Of a stretch of DNA of 64,000 nucleotides, positions 34,008 through 43,447 are shown one piece after another. The notes beneath the pieces were generated by a model that did not search any database, was not told the DNA's origin, and was given only the letters and a program-made list of their open reading frames with translations. The number at the start of each line of letters is the position of its first letter. Positions within the stretch are counted from its first letter, which is position 1. This stretch comes from Flavonifractor sp. An10. GTDB taxonomy: Bacteria > Bacillota > Clostridia > Oscillospirales > Oscillospiraceae. The translations under genes and the position numbers were made by a program. The stretch spans positions 62,001 through 126,000 of the forward strand of contig NZ_NFMB01000003.1 in assembly GCF_002161215.1 (NCBI RefSeq), written 5' to 3'.

Positions 34008-34580
34008 CCATCGTGGTCAATCTCGATACCAAGCGTTTCGCCTCCGGCGAAACCTTGACGCCGGGGCGATTTACTCGTCCCGAGCGGATGAAAAGCAGCG
34101 GGGCCCCCGCGGCGCCTGCGCCGTGGGGAGATTGACCACGCACTGGCCGGCCAGAACCTGTTCCGGATTCAGGTACGGGAAAAGGGGCCGGTGCTGAAAC
34201 AGTGACCATCGTGGTCAATCTCGATACCAAGCGTTTCGCCTCCGGCGAAACCTTGACGCCGGGGCGATTGACTCGCCCCGAGCGGATGAAAAGTAGCGGG
34301 GCCCCCGCAGCGCCTGCGCCGTGGGGAGATTGACCACGCATCGGCCGGCCAGAACCTGTTCCGGATTCAAGTGCGGGATTAGGGGCCGGTGCTGAAACAG
34401 TGACCGTCGTGGTCAATCTCGATACCAAGCGTTTCGCCTCCGGCGAAACCTTGACGCCGGGGCGATTGACTCGCCCCGAGCGGATGAAAAGCAGCGGGGC
34501 CCCCGCGGCGCCTGCGCCGTGGGGAGATTGACCACGTATCAGCCGGCCGGAACCTGTTCCGGATTCAAGTGCGGGATTAG
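33931..34580 (+). repeat. 198-bp tandem repeat, 3 full units plus part
   Basis: Units begin at 33931, 34129, 34327 and 34525 (partial), each opening with AGATTGACCACG. Unit 1 contains the 3' end and stop of the DUF1934 gene; later units repeat that end plus about 120 nt of downstream DNA. Within each unit CGTGGTCAATCTC is the inverse of GAGATTGACCACG at the next junction, and GCGTTTCGCC-TCC-GGCGAAACC forms a hairpin. There is no separate gene in 34008-34580. Confidence 0.9.
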
Positions 34581-34743
34581 GGCATGTTTGAAACATGTCA
34601 AAATGCCCAATCGGCGGGCCTTTTGCCCCCTGTACGGCGCAATTTTTCCTTGAAATCCGTCAGGATTCCTGCGAAAAAATTGCTTGCCAGCGGCCCCAAA
34701 TCCCTCGCCGCTGGACACATCGCCAATTTTCAAACAAGCCCTA
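34578..34743. mobile_element. 166-bp MITE-like element
   Basis: Terminal inverted repeats TAGGGCATGTTTGAAA (34578-34593) and TTTCAAACAAGCCCTA (34728-34743) match at 15 of 16 positions. There is no coding capacity; an internal AATTTTT...AAAAATT hairpin is present. The right 30 nt recur at 60782-60813 with few changes. It probably derives from an insertion sequence with the same ends. Confidence 0.65.
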
Positions 34744-34821
34744 GGGGCCGGTGCTCCGTCAGTAGGGGCGGATATCATCCGCCCGGAGCGTATGCACAAG
34801 AAATGAGAAAGAGGAGATAAC

Positions 34822-36570
34822 ATGTCCAACCTGATTCAGGCGGCCAAGGAGCAGGTCGCCGCGCTGACCCAGGCGGCCTATGAGAAGGCCGCGGCGGAGG
34901 GCCTGCTGCCCGGCGGGGCGGAGGTCAAGGCCACCATCGAGATCCCCAAGGATGTGACTCACGGCGACTACGCGTCCTCCTTTGCCATGGCGGGGGCCAA
35001 GGCGCTGCACAAGGCCCCCCGGCAGATCGCGGAGATCATTGTGGATCACCTGGAGCTGGCCGGCTCCTTCTTCGACAAGGTGGCCATCGCCGGCCCCGGC
35101 TTCCTCAACTTCACCCTGGGCAGCAAGTGGTACGGCCAGGTGCTCACCGACATTCAGGCCGAGGGGAACACCTACGGCGCGGTGGACGAGGGCCGCGGCG
35201 AGAAGGTGATGGTGGAGTTCGTCTCCGCCAACCCCACCGGCCCCATGCACATCGGCAACGCCCGGGGCGGCGTGCTGGGCGACGCCCTGGCCAGCGTGCT
35301 GGAGCGGGCTGGCTACGACGTGTGGCGGGAGTTCTACGTCAACGACGCGGGCAACCAGATCCACAAGTTCGCCATGTCCATCGACGCCCGCTACCTCCAG
35401 CTGGTGCTGGGGGAGGAGAACGTGCCCTTCCCCGAGGACGGCTACCACGGGGACGACATCAAAGAGCTGGCCCGGGCCTTCCTGGAGCAGCACGGCCCGG
35501 AGTGGAAGGACAAGAGCGAGGAGGAGCGGCAGGAGGCCATGGCCCAGTTCGGCCTGTCCATCAACATTCCCAAGATGAAGGAGGATCTGCTCCGCTACAA
35601 GATCGAGTATGACGAGTGGTTTCTGGAGTCCGCCCTCCATAACAGCGGCTACGTGGCCGAGACCGTGGGTCTGCTGGCCGACAAGGGCTGGACTTATGAG
35701 AAGGACGGGGCCCTGTGGCTCAACACCACCGCCCTGCTCAAGCAGAAGTATCTGGGCGAGGGTAAGAGCCAGGAGCAGGTGGACAAGCTGGATCTGAAGG
35801 ACGACGTGCTCCGCCGGGCCAACGGGTTCTACACTTACTTCGCCGCCGACATCGCCTACCACCGCAACAAGCTGGAGAAGCGGGGCTTCTCCAAGGCCAT
35901 CAATATCTGGGGCGCCGACCACCACGGCCACGTGGCCCGCCTCCAGGCCGCCCTGGACGGCCTGGGCCTTGACGGCTCCCACCGCCTTGTCATCGTGCTG
36001 ATGCAGCTGGTCAACCTGCTTCAGGACGGGCAGCCCGTCCGCATGTCCAAGCGCTCCGGCAAGGCCATCGCCCTGCGGGATCTGCTGGACGAGGTGAGCG
36101 TGGACGCCGCCCGGTTCTTCTTCAGCTCCCGCTCCTCCACCTCCGCCCTGGACTTCGACCTGGATCTGGCGGTGCGGGAGGACTCCGAGAACCCGGTGTA
36201 CTACGTCCAGTACGCCCACGCCCGCATCTGCTCCCTCATCGCCCGGCTGGCCGAGGAGGGGGACAAGGTGCCCGACGCGGCGGAGGTGGATCCCGCCGTG
36301 TTCTCCACTGAGGAGGAGAAGAGCCTCATCAAGACCCTGTCCCAGCTGCCCGAGACCATCCGGCTCTCCGCCCGGGACTACGACCCCTCCCACGTGAACC
36401 GCTATCTCACCACCCTGGCCGGGGAGTTCCACCGGTTCTACAACTCCTGCCGCATCAAGGGGGAGGCGCCGGAGGTTCTGGCCGCCCGGCTCAAGCTGTC
36501 CGACACCGTGCGGGCCGTGATCGCCAACTGCCTGGCCCTGCTGGGCGTCTCCGCGCCGGAGAAGATGTAA
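34822..36570 (+). CDS. argS: arginine--tRNA ligase
   Basis: A 582-aa class I aminoacyl-tRNA synthetase that charges tRNA-Arg. N-terminal additional domain, the HIGH motif as PMHIGNARGG, the KMSKS-like loop VRMSKRSGKAIAL, and the C-terminal DALR anticodon-binding domain with NSCRIKGE. AGAGGAGATAAC precedes the ATG. The upstream DNA is repeat-rich with a GGGCGGAT-ATC-ATCCGCCC hairpin. Confidence 0.97.
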   Translation: MSNLIQAAKEQVAALTQAAYEKAAAEGLLPGGAEVKATIEIPKDVTHGDYASSFAMAGAKALHKAPRQIAEIIVDHLELAGSFFDKVAIAGPGFLNFTLGSKWYGQVLTDIQAEGNTYGAVDEGRGEKVMVEFVSANPTGPMHIGNARGGVLGDALASVLERAGYDVWREFYVNDAGNQIHKFAMSIDARYLQLVLGEENVPFPEDGYHGDDIKELARAFLEQHGPEWKDKSEEERQEAMAQFGLSINIPKMKEDLLRYKIEYDEWFLESALHNSGYVAETVGLLADKGWTYEKDGALWLNTTALLKQKYLGEGKSQEQVDKLDLKDDVLRRANGFYTYFAADIAYHRNKLEKRGFSKAINIWGADHHGHVARLQAALDGLGLDGSHRLVIVLMQLVNLLQDGQPVRMSKRSGKAIALRDLLDEVSVDAARFFFSSRSSTSALDFDLDLAVREDSENPVYYVQYAHARICSLIARLAEEGDKVPDAAEVDPAVFSTEEEKSLIKTLSQLPETIRLSARDYDPSHVNRYLTTLAGEFHRFYNSCRIKGEAPEVLAARLKLSDTVRAVIANCLALLGVSAPEKM

Positions 36571-36588
36571 CCTATCATTGGATGCCGG

Positions 36589-36861
36589 GGGCGCTTCCCC
36601 AGGAAGCGCCCACAGTCAGGCTATCGAAAAACCTCCCTCGAAGGAGAGCCTCGCAGAGTTCCTGCGGCCGCAGCCGCAGGAATCAAATCAAAATCCGTCA
36701 TTTCCGGCGACATGTGCGTCGGAAACAACCCTTCTCATGGTGGAAGGGGCGACTTTTTCGCAAGAAAACGAACCCCTTCCACCATGCAATCTTTCTCGAA
36801 AAAGCGGCTTTGCCGCTTTTTCGACGCACTGGCCGCGGGCGCTTCCCCAGGAAGCGCCCAC
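36589..36861 (+). repeat. structured repeat, copy C, between duplicated hairpins
   Basis: The 25-nt hairpin-forming sequence GGGCGCTTCCCC...GCGCCCAC is identical at 36589-36613 and 36837-36861. Between them: CAGGCTATCGAAAAA, CCTCGCAGAGTTC, a GCGGC-CGCA-GCCGC hairpin, TTTCCGGCG-ACATGT-GCGTCGGAAA, TGGTGGAAGGGG pairing with CCCCTTCCACCA, and TCGAAAAAGCGGC pairing with GCCGCTTTTTCGA. The third stem differs from copy B by a paired C-G to T-A change. The interval 36571-37070 has no gene. Confidence 0.8.
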
Positions 36862-36975
36862 GGTTTCAATTATCTGCACATTTGTATGCAGATCCCTCCC
36901 GAGATCAGTTCTTACGTTTTTCTAAAGAAAGAAAAAACTTTCATTTAACAATTTGTTAATTGATATGCAACACTC

Positions 36976-37003
36976 TTGCAATCTTTTCAGAGCGTGGTAT
37001 CAT
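36976..37003 (+). promoter_or_regulatory. promoter of the GT2 gene
   Basis: TTGCAA (36976-36981), 16-nt spacer, TATCAT (36998-37003), 67 nt before the start codon. Confidence 0.6.
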
Positions 37004-37070
37004 AGGCTCTACGCCTGCGGGAAATCCCCGGGGCGGACTCTTTCCAACCACGCTGTGGAGGATTACAGGA

Positions 37071-38348
37071 ATGACACTGCTGGAACTTGTACAACATCTG
37101 AATTTTGCCATCGTGGTGCTGTTCACCCTGCTCTACCTCTATCAGGGGTTCTACGTGGTGGTGGGCCTGGTGCGCCGCCGCTGGTCAGACCGGCACCAGC
37201 CGGCGAAGCTCCACCGCTTCGCCGCCATCGTCTCCGCCCGCAATGAGGAGGCGGTGATCGGCGAGCTGCTGGAGAGCCTGCGAAAACAGGACTACCCGGC
37301 GGAGCTGCTGGATCTGTATGTGGTGGCGGACAACTGCACCGACGGCACCGCCGAGGCCGCCCGCAGGGCGGGGGCCTTCGTCTACGAGCGCTTTGACCAG
37401 AGCAAAAAGGGCAAGGGCTACGCCATGGACTACCTCTTCCGCCGCCTGGCGGAGGAGGGGAAGGACGTCTACGACGGCTACTTCGTCTTTGACGCGGATA
37501 ACCTGGTGGATCCCGGCTTCGTCGCCGAGATGAACCGCACCTTCGACCGGGGCTATGACGCGGTGACCTGCTACCGCAACTCCAAGAACTTCGGCACCAA
37601 CTGGATCTCCGCCGGCTACTCCATCTGGTTCCTGCGGGAGGCCCGGTTCCTCAACTTCCCCCGCACCCTGCTGGGCACCAACTGCCACGTGTCGGGCACC
37701 GGCTTCCTGGTGTCCGCCCAGGTGATCCGGGAAAACGGCGGCTGGCCCTTCCACCTGCTCACCGAGGACATCCAGTTCTCCGTGGACTGCGCCATCCAAG
37801 GCCGCCGCATCGGCTACTGCGACAAGGCGGTGGTCTACGATGAGCAGCCCACCACCTTCCGCCAGTCCTGGGATCAGCGGCTGCGCTGGTCTAAGGGCTT
37901 CTATCAGGTGGATCGGGCCTACACCCTCCCCCTGCTGAAGGGCTGCCTCCGCTGGGGGCACAAGGGCACCTCCTGCTACGACATGTTTGCCACCGTGGCC
38001 CCCGGCATGCTGCTCACGCTGTTCATCATTCTGTTCAACGGCGTGGTGCTGGCCGCCTGCCTCACCCAGCCCACCCACATGGCCGCCCGCATCATCCACG
38101 AGTGCCTGGGCTTCATCGGCTCCAACCTGTGGAACTTCTACCTGGGCCTGCTGGCCTACGGCATGCTGACGGTGCTGTCTGAGTGGCGCCACATCAGCGC
38201 CGCGCCGATGCAGAAGATCGGGTATGTGTTCACCTTCCCCGTCTTCATGTTCACCTACATCCCCATCTCCATCGCCGCCCTGGTGCGGAAGGTGGAGTGG
38301 AAGCCCATCTACCACACCGCCGCCAAAAAGCTCAACGAGCTGGGATAA
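37071..38348 (+). CDS. membrane glycosyltransferase, family GT2
   Basis: A 425-aa processive-type glycosyltransferase. One N-terminal membrane helix (NFAIVVLFTLLYLYQGFYVV), a GT-A domain with SARNEEAVIGELLESL, the DxD motif in FVFDADNLVD, TEDI, and QRLRWSKG (QxxRW), then three or four C-terminal helices. The motif set is that of polysaccharide synthases using nucleotide sugars at the inner membrane face. ATG 37071 follows GGAGG. No other glycan genes adjoin it, so the product is unknown. Confidence 0.85.
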   Translation: MTLLELVQHLNFAIVVLFTLLYLYQGFYVVVGLVRRRWSDRHQPAKLHRFAAIVSARNEEAVIGELLESLRKQDYPAELLDLYVVADNCTDGTAEAARRAGAFVYERFDQSKKGKGYAMDYLFRRLAEEGKDVYDGYFVFDADNLVDPGFVAEMNRTFDRGYDAVTCYRNSKNFGTNWISAGYSIWFLREARFLNFPRTLLGTNCHVSGTGFLVSAQVIRENGGWPFHLLTEDIQFSVDCAIQGRRIGYCDKAVVYDEQPTTFRQSWDQRLRWSKGFYQVDRAYTLPLLKGCLRWGHKGTSCYDMFATVAPGMLLTLFIILFNGVVLAACLTQPTHMAARIIHECLGFIGSNLWNFYLGLLAYGMLTVLSEWRHISAAPMQKIGYVFTFPVFMFTYIPISIAALVRKVEWKPIYHTAAKKLNELG

Positions 38349-38418
38349 TGCCAGGGGGAGCCGGGGATTTCCCCGGCTCCCTGCTTGTCCGGACAGGCGG
38401 GTTTCCGCCTCCCGCCTC

Positions 38419-38448
38419 TTGCATTTACCGGGCCCTTTGTGCTATACT
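38419..38448 (+). promoter_or_regulatory. promoter of the methyltransferase gene
   Basis: TTGCAT (38419-38424), 18-nt spacer, TATACT (38443-38448), 48 nt before the ATG. Confidence 0.6.
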
Positions 38449-38496
38449 AGCTTGCAAATGCGCCACGCGCAAATTTTCAGGAGGAACGAACGAACT

Positions 38497-39744
38497 ATGG
38501 ACACCATCCCCCCCTTATCCGCCCCCATCCTGCTGGACGGCGCCACCGGCACCGAGCTGTACAAGCGGGGCATGCCCCACGGCGTCTGCACCGAGCAGTG
38601 GGTGCTGGAGCACCCGGACGCCCTGCTGGAGCTCCAGCGCGCCTACGTGGACGCGGGCAGCCAGGTGCTCATCGCCCCCACCTTCGGGGCCAATCGGGTG
38701 ACGCTGGCCCGGTACGGCCTGAGCGGCCAGGTATCGGTGTACAACCGGCGTCTGGCGGCCCTGACCCGGAAGGCCGCGGGCGGCAAAGCCAGGGTGGCGG
38801 GGGATCTGGCCCCCACGGGGAAGTCCATCGTCCCCTTCGGCGACGCCAGCTTTGAGGAGCTGGTGGACATCTACACCGAGCAGGCCGCCGCCCTGGAGGC
38901 GGCGGGGGTTGATCTCTTCCTCCTCGAGACCACCATGACCATGGCGGAGGCCCGGGCGGCGGTGCTGGCCTGCAAGAGCGTTTCCGCCAAGCCCGTGTGG
39001 GTCACCTTCACCTGCGACGAAAACGGCCGCACCCTGTCCGGCACCGACGTGCTGGCCGCCCTCATCGTCATGCAGGGCATGGGGGTGGACGCCTTCGGCC
39101 TCAACTGCTGCGCCGGCCCGGCGGAGATGCTGGAGCAGCTGCGCCGCCTCACCCCCTACGCCTCGGTGCCGCTGATTGCCAAGCCCAACGCCGGCCTGCC
39201 CCAGGTGGTGGACGGGAGGGCCGTATACCGCTGTACGCCGGAGGAGCTGGCCGCCTACGCCGCCCCCTTCGCCGAGGCCGGCGTGCGCATGTTCGGCGGC
39301 TGCTGCGGCACCACGCCGGAGCACATCGCCGCCCTGGGGGACGCGGTGGCGGCGGTGGACTTCTCCGCCTTTGTCCCGCCGGAGCGGGATCCCGACGTGA
39401 TCCCCTGCGCCAGCGAGAAGGAGGCCCGGTTCATCACCCCCGACGTGGACGTGGGCGAGACCATCGAGTGCTCCCCCGATCTGATGGAGGACATCCTGGC
39501 CGCGGAGGAGGAGGCCCCCCAGGGGGCCCTGAAGATCGCCATCCTGGAGGAGGACGATCTGGATATCTTCGCCGAGAACCAGTACGTGGTGAAGGACGCC
39601 CTGTGCCTGTGGTCGGACGTGCCCGAGCTGCTGGAGCGGGCCCTGCGGCTCTACCAGGGCCGGGCCTTCTGGGACGGCACCGGGGATCTGGACGACGCCT
39701 TTCTGGAGGAGATGTCCCGGAAGTACGGTTTGGTGCTCCTATAA
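38497..39744 (+). CDS. homocysteine S-methyltransferase family protein
   Basis: A 415-aa protein. The N-terminal 300 residues form the Hcy-binding TIM barrel: LDGATGTELYKRG, and the zinc ligands in GLNCCAGPAEM and GGCCGTTPEH. The barrel transfers a methyl group to homocysteine to give methionine. The C-terminal 110 acidic residues (LKIAILEEDDLDIFAENQYV) are not part of the barrel; their role is unknown. ATG 38497 follows AGGAGG. It resembles the first module of MetH, without cobalamin domains. Confidence 0.85.
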   Translation: MDTIPPLSAPILLDGATGTELYKRGMPHGVCTEQWVLEHPDALLELQRAYVDAGSQVLIAPTFGANRVTLARYGLSGQVSVYNRRLAALTRKAAGGKARVAGDLAPTGKSIVPFGDASFEELVDIYTEQAAALEAAGVDLFLLETTMTMAEARAAVLACKSVSAKPVWVTFTCDENGRTLSGTDVLAALIVMQGMGVDAFGLNCCAGPAEMLEQLRRLTPYASVPLIAKPNAGLPQVVDGRAVYRCTPEELAAYAAPFAEAGVRMFGGCCGTTPEHIAALGDAVAAVDFSAFVPPERDPDVIPCASEKEARFITPDVDVGETIECSPDLMEDILAAEEEAPQGALKIAILEEDDLDIFAENQYVVKDALCLWSDVPELLERALRLYQGRAFWDGTGDLDDAFLEEMSRKYGLVLL

Positions 39745-39760
39745 ACCGAATAAGCCAAAG

Positions 39761-40059
39761 AGCGGCGGCCCGGCCGGGCCGCCGCTCATCGTCTGGAAAA
39801 AGCCTCGCAGAGCTCGCGCCCGCAGGCGCGAAAAAATGGAAATCTGTTTTCTCCGGCGACACAAGGTGAATTGCCCCGAAGGGGCAAGAGAGGGCCCCCT
39901 GGGGGGTGTGCGTCGGAAAAAACACTTCTCAGGCCGCAAGTGTGGGATTTGTCCGCTTGAAGCGGACAAATCCTGCGCGCGGCGGACTGCATCCTGCTCG
40001 AAAAAGCGGCTCTGCCGCTTTTTCGACTGTCTCAGCGGCGGCCCGGCCGGGCCGCCGCT
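39761..40059 (+). repeat. structured repeat, copy D, between duplicated hairpins
   Basis: A 26-nt perfect palindrome (AGCGGCGGCCCGG and its inverse) is identical at 39761-39786 and 40034-40059. Between them: TCTGGAAAAAGCCTCGCAGAG, CGCGCC-CGCA-GGCGCG, an expanded CCGGCGACAC...GTGTGCGTCGG stem carrying an inserted GCCCC-GAA-GGGGC hairpin, GATTTGTCCGCT pairing with AGCGGACAAATC, and TCGAAAAAGCGGC pairing with GCCGCTTTTTCGA. The interval 39745-40068 has no gene. Confidence 0.8.
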
Positions 40060-40068
40060 CTTGTCCGC

Positions 40069-40818
40069 CTATTTCTTCAGAAGCCGCCGGACGGCGGCCT
40101 CGTCCAGCAGGTTCACCGTCTGGAACTGCCCCCGGTAAAACACCGCGAAGTTGTTGAACGGACAGGGCAAGGCCTTGGCCTGGGCCAGGCTGTCCACCCG
40201 CACCAGGGACAGCGGGATCCCGCCGGCCTCGCAGAACGCCGCGATTTTTTCCACACACTGGTGGATAAAGGGGCACTGGGCGTCGTAATAGATGGTCAGC
40301 TCCTGGCTGTCGATGATCCCCCGTTTGGCGGCAGGGACGAAGCGGGGGAGGGTGCCGTCCAGGGAGAGGGCCAGCAGCTGATAGCCGGTATCGGTGGTGT
40401 CCGCCGCAGCAAAGCCGAATTTGCGGGCAAAGGACTGGTCGGAGAGCCACGCCTTCTGCTTCTCCGCCCCCAGCATGCACACGCCGGACTTTCCCTTTGC
40501 CCTGGCGTCGGCCAGGCAGGACTCCAGCAGCGCCCGGCCGTATCCCTTCCCCTTGTGGGGGCCGGTGACCCACAGGCAGTAGATGTAGAGGTAGTTGTCC
40601 CCCTCCACCGGCACCCAGGCCATCTCCAGGGGGGCGTACTCGATAAAGACCGTGCCCTTCTCGTCCAGCTTGCGGAACACGTGCCCCTCCCGGAGCCGCT
40701 CCGCCAGCCACCGCCGCTTTTCCTCCACCCCCGGGTGGGGCTTTTTGCTGCGGATGATGCAGCACAGGTGCTCACCTGCCAGATTCTCCGGCGTCAGATC
40801 GATAAAATGTCCGTCCAT
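40069..40818 (-). CDS. GNAT acetyltransferase with YoaP-like C-terminal domain
   Basis: A 249-aa protein. Residues about 20-150 are a GNAT fold with the acetyl-CoA loop VTGPHKGKGYGRALLESC. The C-terminal part has a thioredoxin-like YYDAQCPFIHQCVEKIAAFC (CxxxxxC) typical of YoaP proteins. The substrate is unknown. ATG 40818 (MDGHFIDLTPENLAGEHLCC) was chosen because AGGGAGG precedes it and the family starts there. Confidence 0.82.
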   Translation of the reverse strand: MDGHFIDLTPENLAGEHLCCIIRSKKPHPGVEEKRRWLAERLREGHVFRKLDEKGTVFIEYAPLEMAWVPVEGDNYLYIYCLWVTGPHKGKGYGRALLESCLADARAKGKSGVCMLGAEKQKAWLSDQSFARKFGFAAADTTDTGYQLLALSLDGTLPRFVPAAKRGIIDSQELTIYYDAQCPFIHQCVEKIAAFCEAGGIPLSLVRVDSLAQAKALPCPFNNFAVFYRGQFQTVNLLDEAAVRRLLKK

Positions 40819-40927
40819 GGCAGCCTCCCTTCCAGATGGGGCCATGATACCACAGGATCGCCGGGATGTCCACCGGCCCGGAGCCGCCGTCAATCCCCCA
40901 GGCGTCTCTTTTGCAAAATCAGCGAAA

Positions 40928-40957
40928 CCGCCAAAAAGGGCCTTCGGTTTTTGGCGG
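40928..40957. terminator. hairpin upstream of the nrdD promoter
   Basis: CCGCCAAAAA (40928-40937) pairs with TTTTTGGCGG (40948-40957), a perfect 10-bp stem with A-T base pairs adjoining the loop. The interval 40819-41118 otherwise holds only the nrdD promoter and leader. Confidence 0.5.
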
Positions 40958-40976
40958 CGGCCTCCGCTTTTTTGCC

Positions 40977-41005
40977 TTGACGGGGCGTTCAAGATACGGT
41001 ATCAT
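40977..41005 (+). promoter_or_regulatory. nrdD promoter
   Basis: TTGACG (40977-40982), 17-nt spacer, TATCAT (41000-41005), about 114 nt upstream of nrdD. Confidence 0.7.
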
Positions 41006-41028
41006 AGAAAGCGGACAAGCAAAAATAG

Positions 41029-41044
41029 CCACAAGATGTAGTGC
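41029..41044 (+). promoter_or_regulatory. possible NrdR box
   Basis: CCACAAGATGTAGTGC matches the NrdR consensus ACACTATATATAGTGT at 11 of 16 positions and lies just downstream of the nrdD start of transcription. Usually two boxes about 31 nt apart are found; the second is not evident, so this is tentative. Confidence 0.35.
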
Positions 41045-41118
41045 CAAGCTGGGACGGCGGCCCCGCCCTGTTTTGGCTTTTTTGCTGGACAAAAGCCCAG
41101 AGAAAGGAACGAAACGCC

Positions 41119-43440
41119 ATGACACTGACCAAGATCCGCAAGCGGGACGGCCGGCTGGCCGACTTCAACGAGGAGAAAATCGCCTCCGCCATCGACAAGG
41201 CCTTTGCCGCCACCTACAAGCCGGGGCAGGAGGACGTGGCCCGCAAGCTGGCCGACGAGGTGCTCTCCATCCTGGAGGTGGAGGGGGAGTGTCAGCCCGG
41301 CGTGGAGCATATCCAGGATCTGGTGGAACGGGTGCTCATGGACAACGGCTATGTCCAGACCGCCAAGGCCTATATCCTCTACCGGGAGGAGCGCAGCCGC
41401 GCCCGGGAGATGAACACCCGGCTGATGAAGACCTATGAGGATATCACCTTCTCCAAGGCCAAGGACTCGGACATCAAGCGGGAGAACGCCAACATCGACG
41501 GCGACACCGCCATGGGCTCCATGCTCAAGTTCGGCTCCGAGGGGGCCAAGCAGTTTTACGACATGTTCGTCCTCAACCCCGACCACGCCCGGGCCCACCG
41601 GGAAGGGGATATCCACATCCACGACCTGGACTTTTTGACCCTGACCACCACCTGCTGCCAGATCGACATCAAAAAGCTGTTCGCCGGCGGCTTCTCCACC
41701 GGCCACGGCACCCTGCGGGAGCCCAACGACATCTCCTCCTACGCCGCCCTGTGCTGCATCGCCATCCAGTCCAACCAGAACGACCAGCACGGCGGCCAGA
41801 GCGTGGTCAACTTCGACTACGGCATGGCCGACGGCGTGCGCAAGACCTTCCGCCGGGTATACCGCCAGAACCTGGCCCGGGCCCTCATGCTGCTGGAGAA
41901 TCGGGAGGATCCCGAGCAGGAACTGAAGGGCATCATGGCGGGCATTCAGGAGGACACCGGCCTGACCCCCACCCTGGAGGAGTGCGGGGACTACTTCGCC
42001 GCCGAGCGGGCCGTTCTGGTGCCCTCCTTCGGCACCGGGGAAGAGATTGAGAAGGCCCAGAGGTTCGCCCACCAGCGGGCGGTGAAGGAGACCGACCGGG
42101 CCACCTACCAGGCCATGGAGGCCCTGATCCACAACCTGAACACCATGCACTCCCGGGCCGGGGCCCAGACCCCCTTCTCCTCCATCAACTACGGCATGGA
42201 CACCTCCCCCGAGGGCCGCATGGTGATGAAGAACGTGATGCTGGCCACCGAGGCCGGCCTGGGCGGCGGCGAGACCCCCATCTTCCCCATCCAGATCTTC
42301 CGGGTGAAGGAGGGCGTCAACTACAACCCCGGCGAGCCTAACTACGACCTGTTCCAGCTGGCCATGCGGTGCTCCGCCAAGCGGCTGTTCCCCAACTTCT
42401 CCTTCATCGACGCGCCCTTTAACCTGCAGTACTACAAGCCCGGCCATCCGGAGACGGAGATCGCCTACATGGGCTGCCGCACCCGGGTCATCGGCAACGT
42501 GTACGACCCCAGCCGGGAGATCTGCAACGGCCGGGGCAACCTGAGCTTTACCACCATCAACCTGCCCCGGCTGGCCATCAAGGCCCGGGGGGATCTGGAC
42601 GCCTTCTTCGAGGGCCTGGATCGGATGCTGGATCTGTGCGTGGATCAGCTGCTGGAGCGGTTTGAGATCCAGTGCCGCAAGCACGTGTACAACTACCCCT
42701 TCCTCATGGGCCAGGGGGTGTGGCTGGACAGCGACAAGCTGGACTGGGAGGACGAGGTGCGGGAGGTGCTCAAGCACGGTACCCTGTCCGTGGGCTTCAT
42801 CGGCCTGGCGGAGACCCTCAAGGCCCTCATCGGCGTCCACCACGGGGAGAGCGAGAAGGCCCAGGTGCTGGGCCTGGAGATCATCTCCCACATGCGGGCG
42901 CGGATGGATCAGGAGAGCGAGAAGCGGGGGCTGAACTTCTCCCTGCTGGCCACCCCGGCGGAGGGCCTGTCCGGCCGGTTCGTCAAGCTGGATCGGGCCC
43001 GGTACGGCGCCATCGAGGGGATCACCGACCGGGAGTACTACACCAACTCCTTCCACGTGCCGGTGTACTACCCCATCTCCGCCTACGACAAGATCAGGAT
43101 CGAGGCGCCCTACCACGCCCTCACCAACGCCGGCCATATCAGCTACATCGAGATGGACGGCGACCCCACCGACAACCTGGAGGCCTTTGAGAAGGTGATC
43201 CGCTGCATGAAGGAGAGCGGCATCGGCTACGGCTCGGTCAACCACCCGGTGGATCGTGACCCGGTGTGCGGCTTCTCCGGCATCATCGGCGACCAGTGCC
43301 CCGGCTGCGGCCGCACCGAGGCCGACGGCGTGCCCTTCGAGCGCATCCGCCGCATCACCGGCTACCTGGTGGGCACCCTGGATCGCTTCAACAACGCCAA
43401 GCGGGCCGAGGAGCGGGATCGGGTGAAGCACAGCGTATAA
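41119..43440 (+). CDS. nrdD: anaerobic ribonucleoside-triphosphate reductase
   Basis: A 773-aa class III ribonucleotide reductase that makes dNTPs under anaerobic conditions. N-terminal ATP-cone (MTLTKIRKRDGRLADFNEEK), the ten-stranded barrel, a zinc site (CGFSG...CPGCG) and the glycyl radical loop RRITGYLVGTLDRFNNAK near the C-terminus. ATG 41119 (after AAAGGAACG) is the conserved start. Its activase gene nrdG lies 1.5 kb downstream, with an rRNA methyltransferase gene between. Confidence 0.97.
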   Translation: MTLTKIRKRDGRLADFNEEKIASAIDKAFAATYKPGQEDVARKLADEVLSILEVEGECQPGVEHIQDLVERVLMDNGYVQTAKAYILYREERSRAREMNTRLMKTYEDITFSKAKDSDIKRENANIDGDTAMGSMLKFGSEGAKQFYDMFVLNPDHARAHREGDIHIHDLDFLTLTTTCCQIDIKKLFAGGFSTGHGTLREPNDISSYAALCCIAIQSNQNDQHGGQSVVNFDYGMADGVRKTFRRVYRQNLARALMLLENREDPEQELKGIMAGIQEDTGLTPTLEECGDYFAAERAVLVPSFGTGEEIEKAQRFAHQRAVKETDRATYQAMEALIHNLNTMHSRAGAQTPFSSINYGMDTSPEGRMVMKNVMLATEAGLGGGETPIFPIQIFRVKEGVNYNPGEPNYDLFQLAMRCSAKRLFPNFSFIDAPFNLQYYKPGHPETEIAYMGCRTRVIGNVYDPSREICNGRGNLSFTTINLPRLAIKARGDLDAFFEGLDRMLDLCVDQLLERFEIQCRKHVYNYPFLMGQGVWLDSDKLDWEDEVREVLKHGTLSVGFIGLAETLKALIGVHHGESEKAQVLGLEIISHMRARMDQESEKRGLNFSLLATPAEGLSGRFVKLDRARYGAIEGITDREYYTNSFHVPVYYPISAYDKIRIEAPYHALTNAGHISYIEMDGDPTDNLEAFEKVIRCMKESGIGYGSVNHPVDRDPVCGFSGIIGDQCPGCGRTEADGVPFERIRRITGYLVGTLDRFNNAKRAEERDRVKHSV

Positions 43441-43447
43441 GGAGACA

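Noticed and set aside
33931-34580. CRISPR array
   Set aside because: Repeat period is 198 bp with whole-unit identity and no unique spacers; no cas genes are present in the window.
33781-34596. Long minus-strand open frame with a repeating 66-residue unit
   Set aside because: It is open only because the 198-bp tandem repeat is a multiple of three. It lies antisense to the DUF1934 gene end, has no ribosome site and no recognisable domain.
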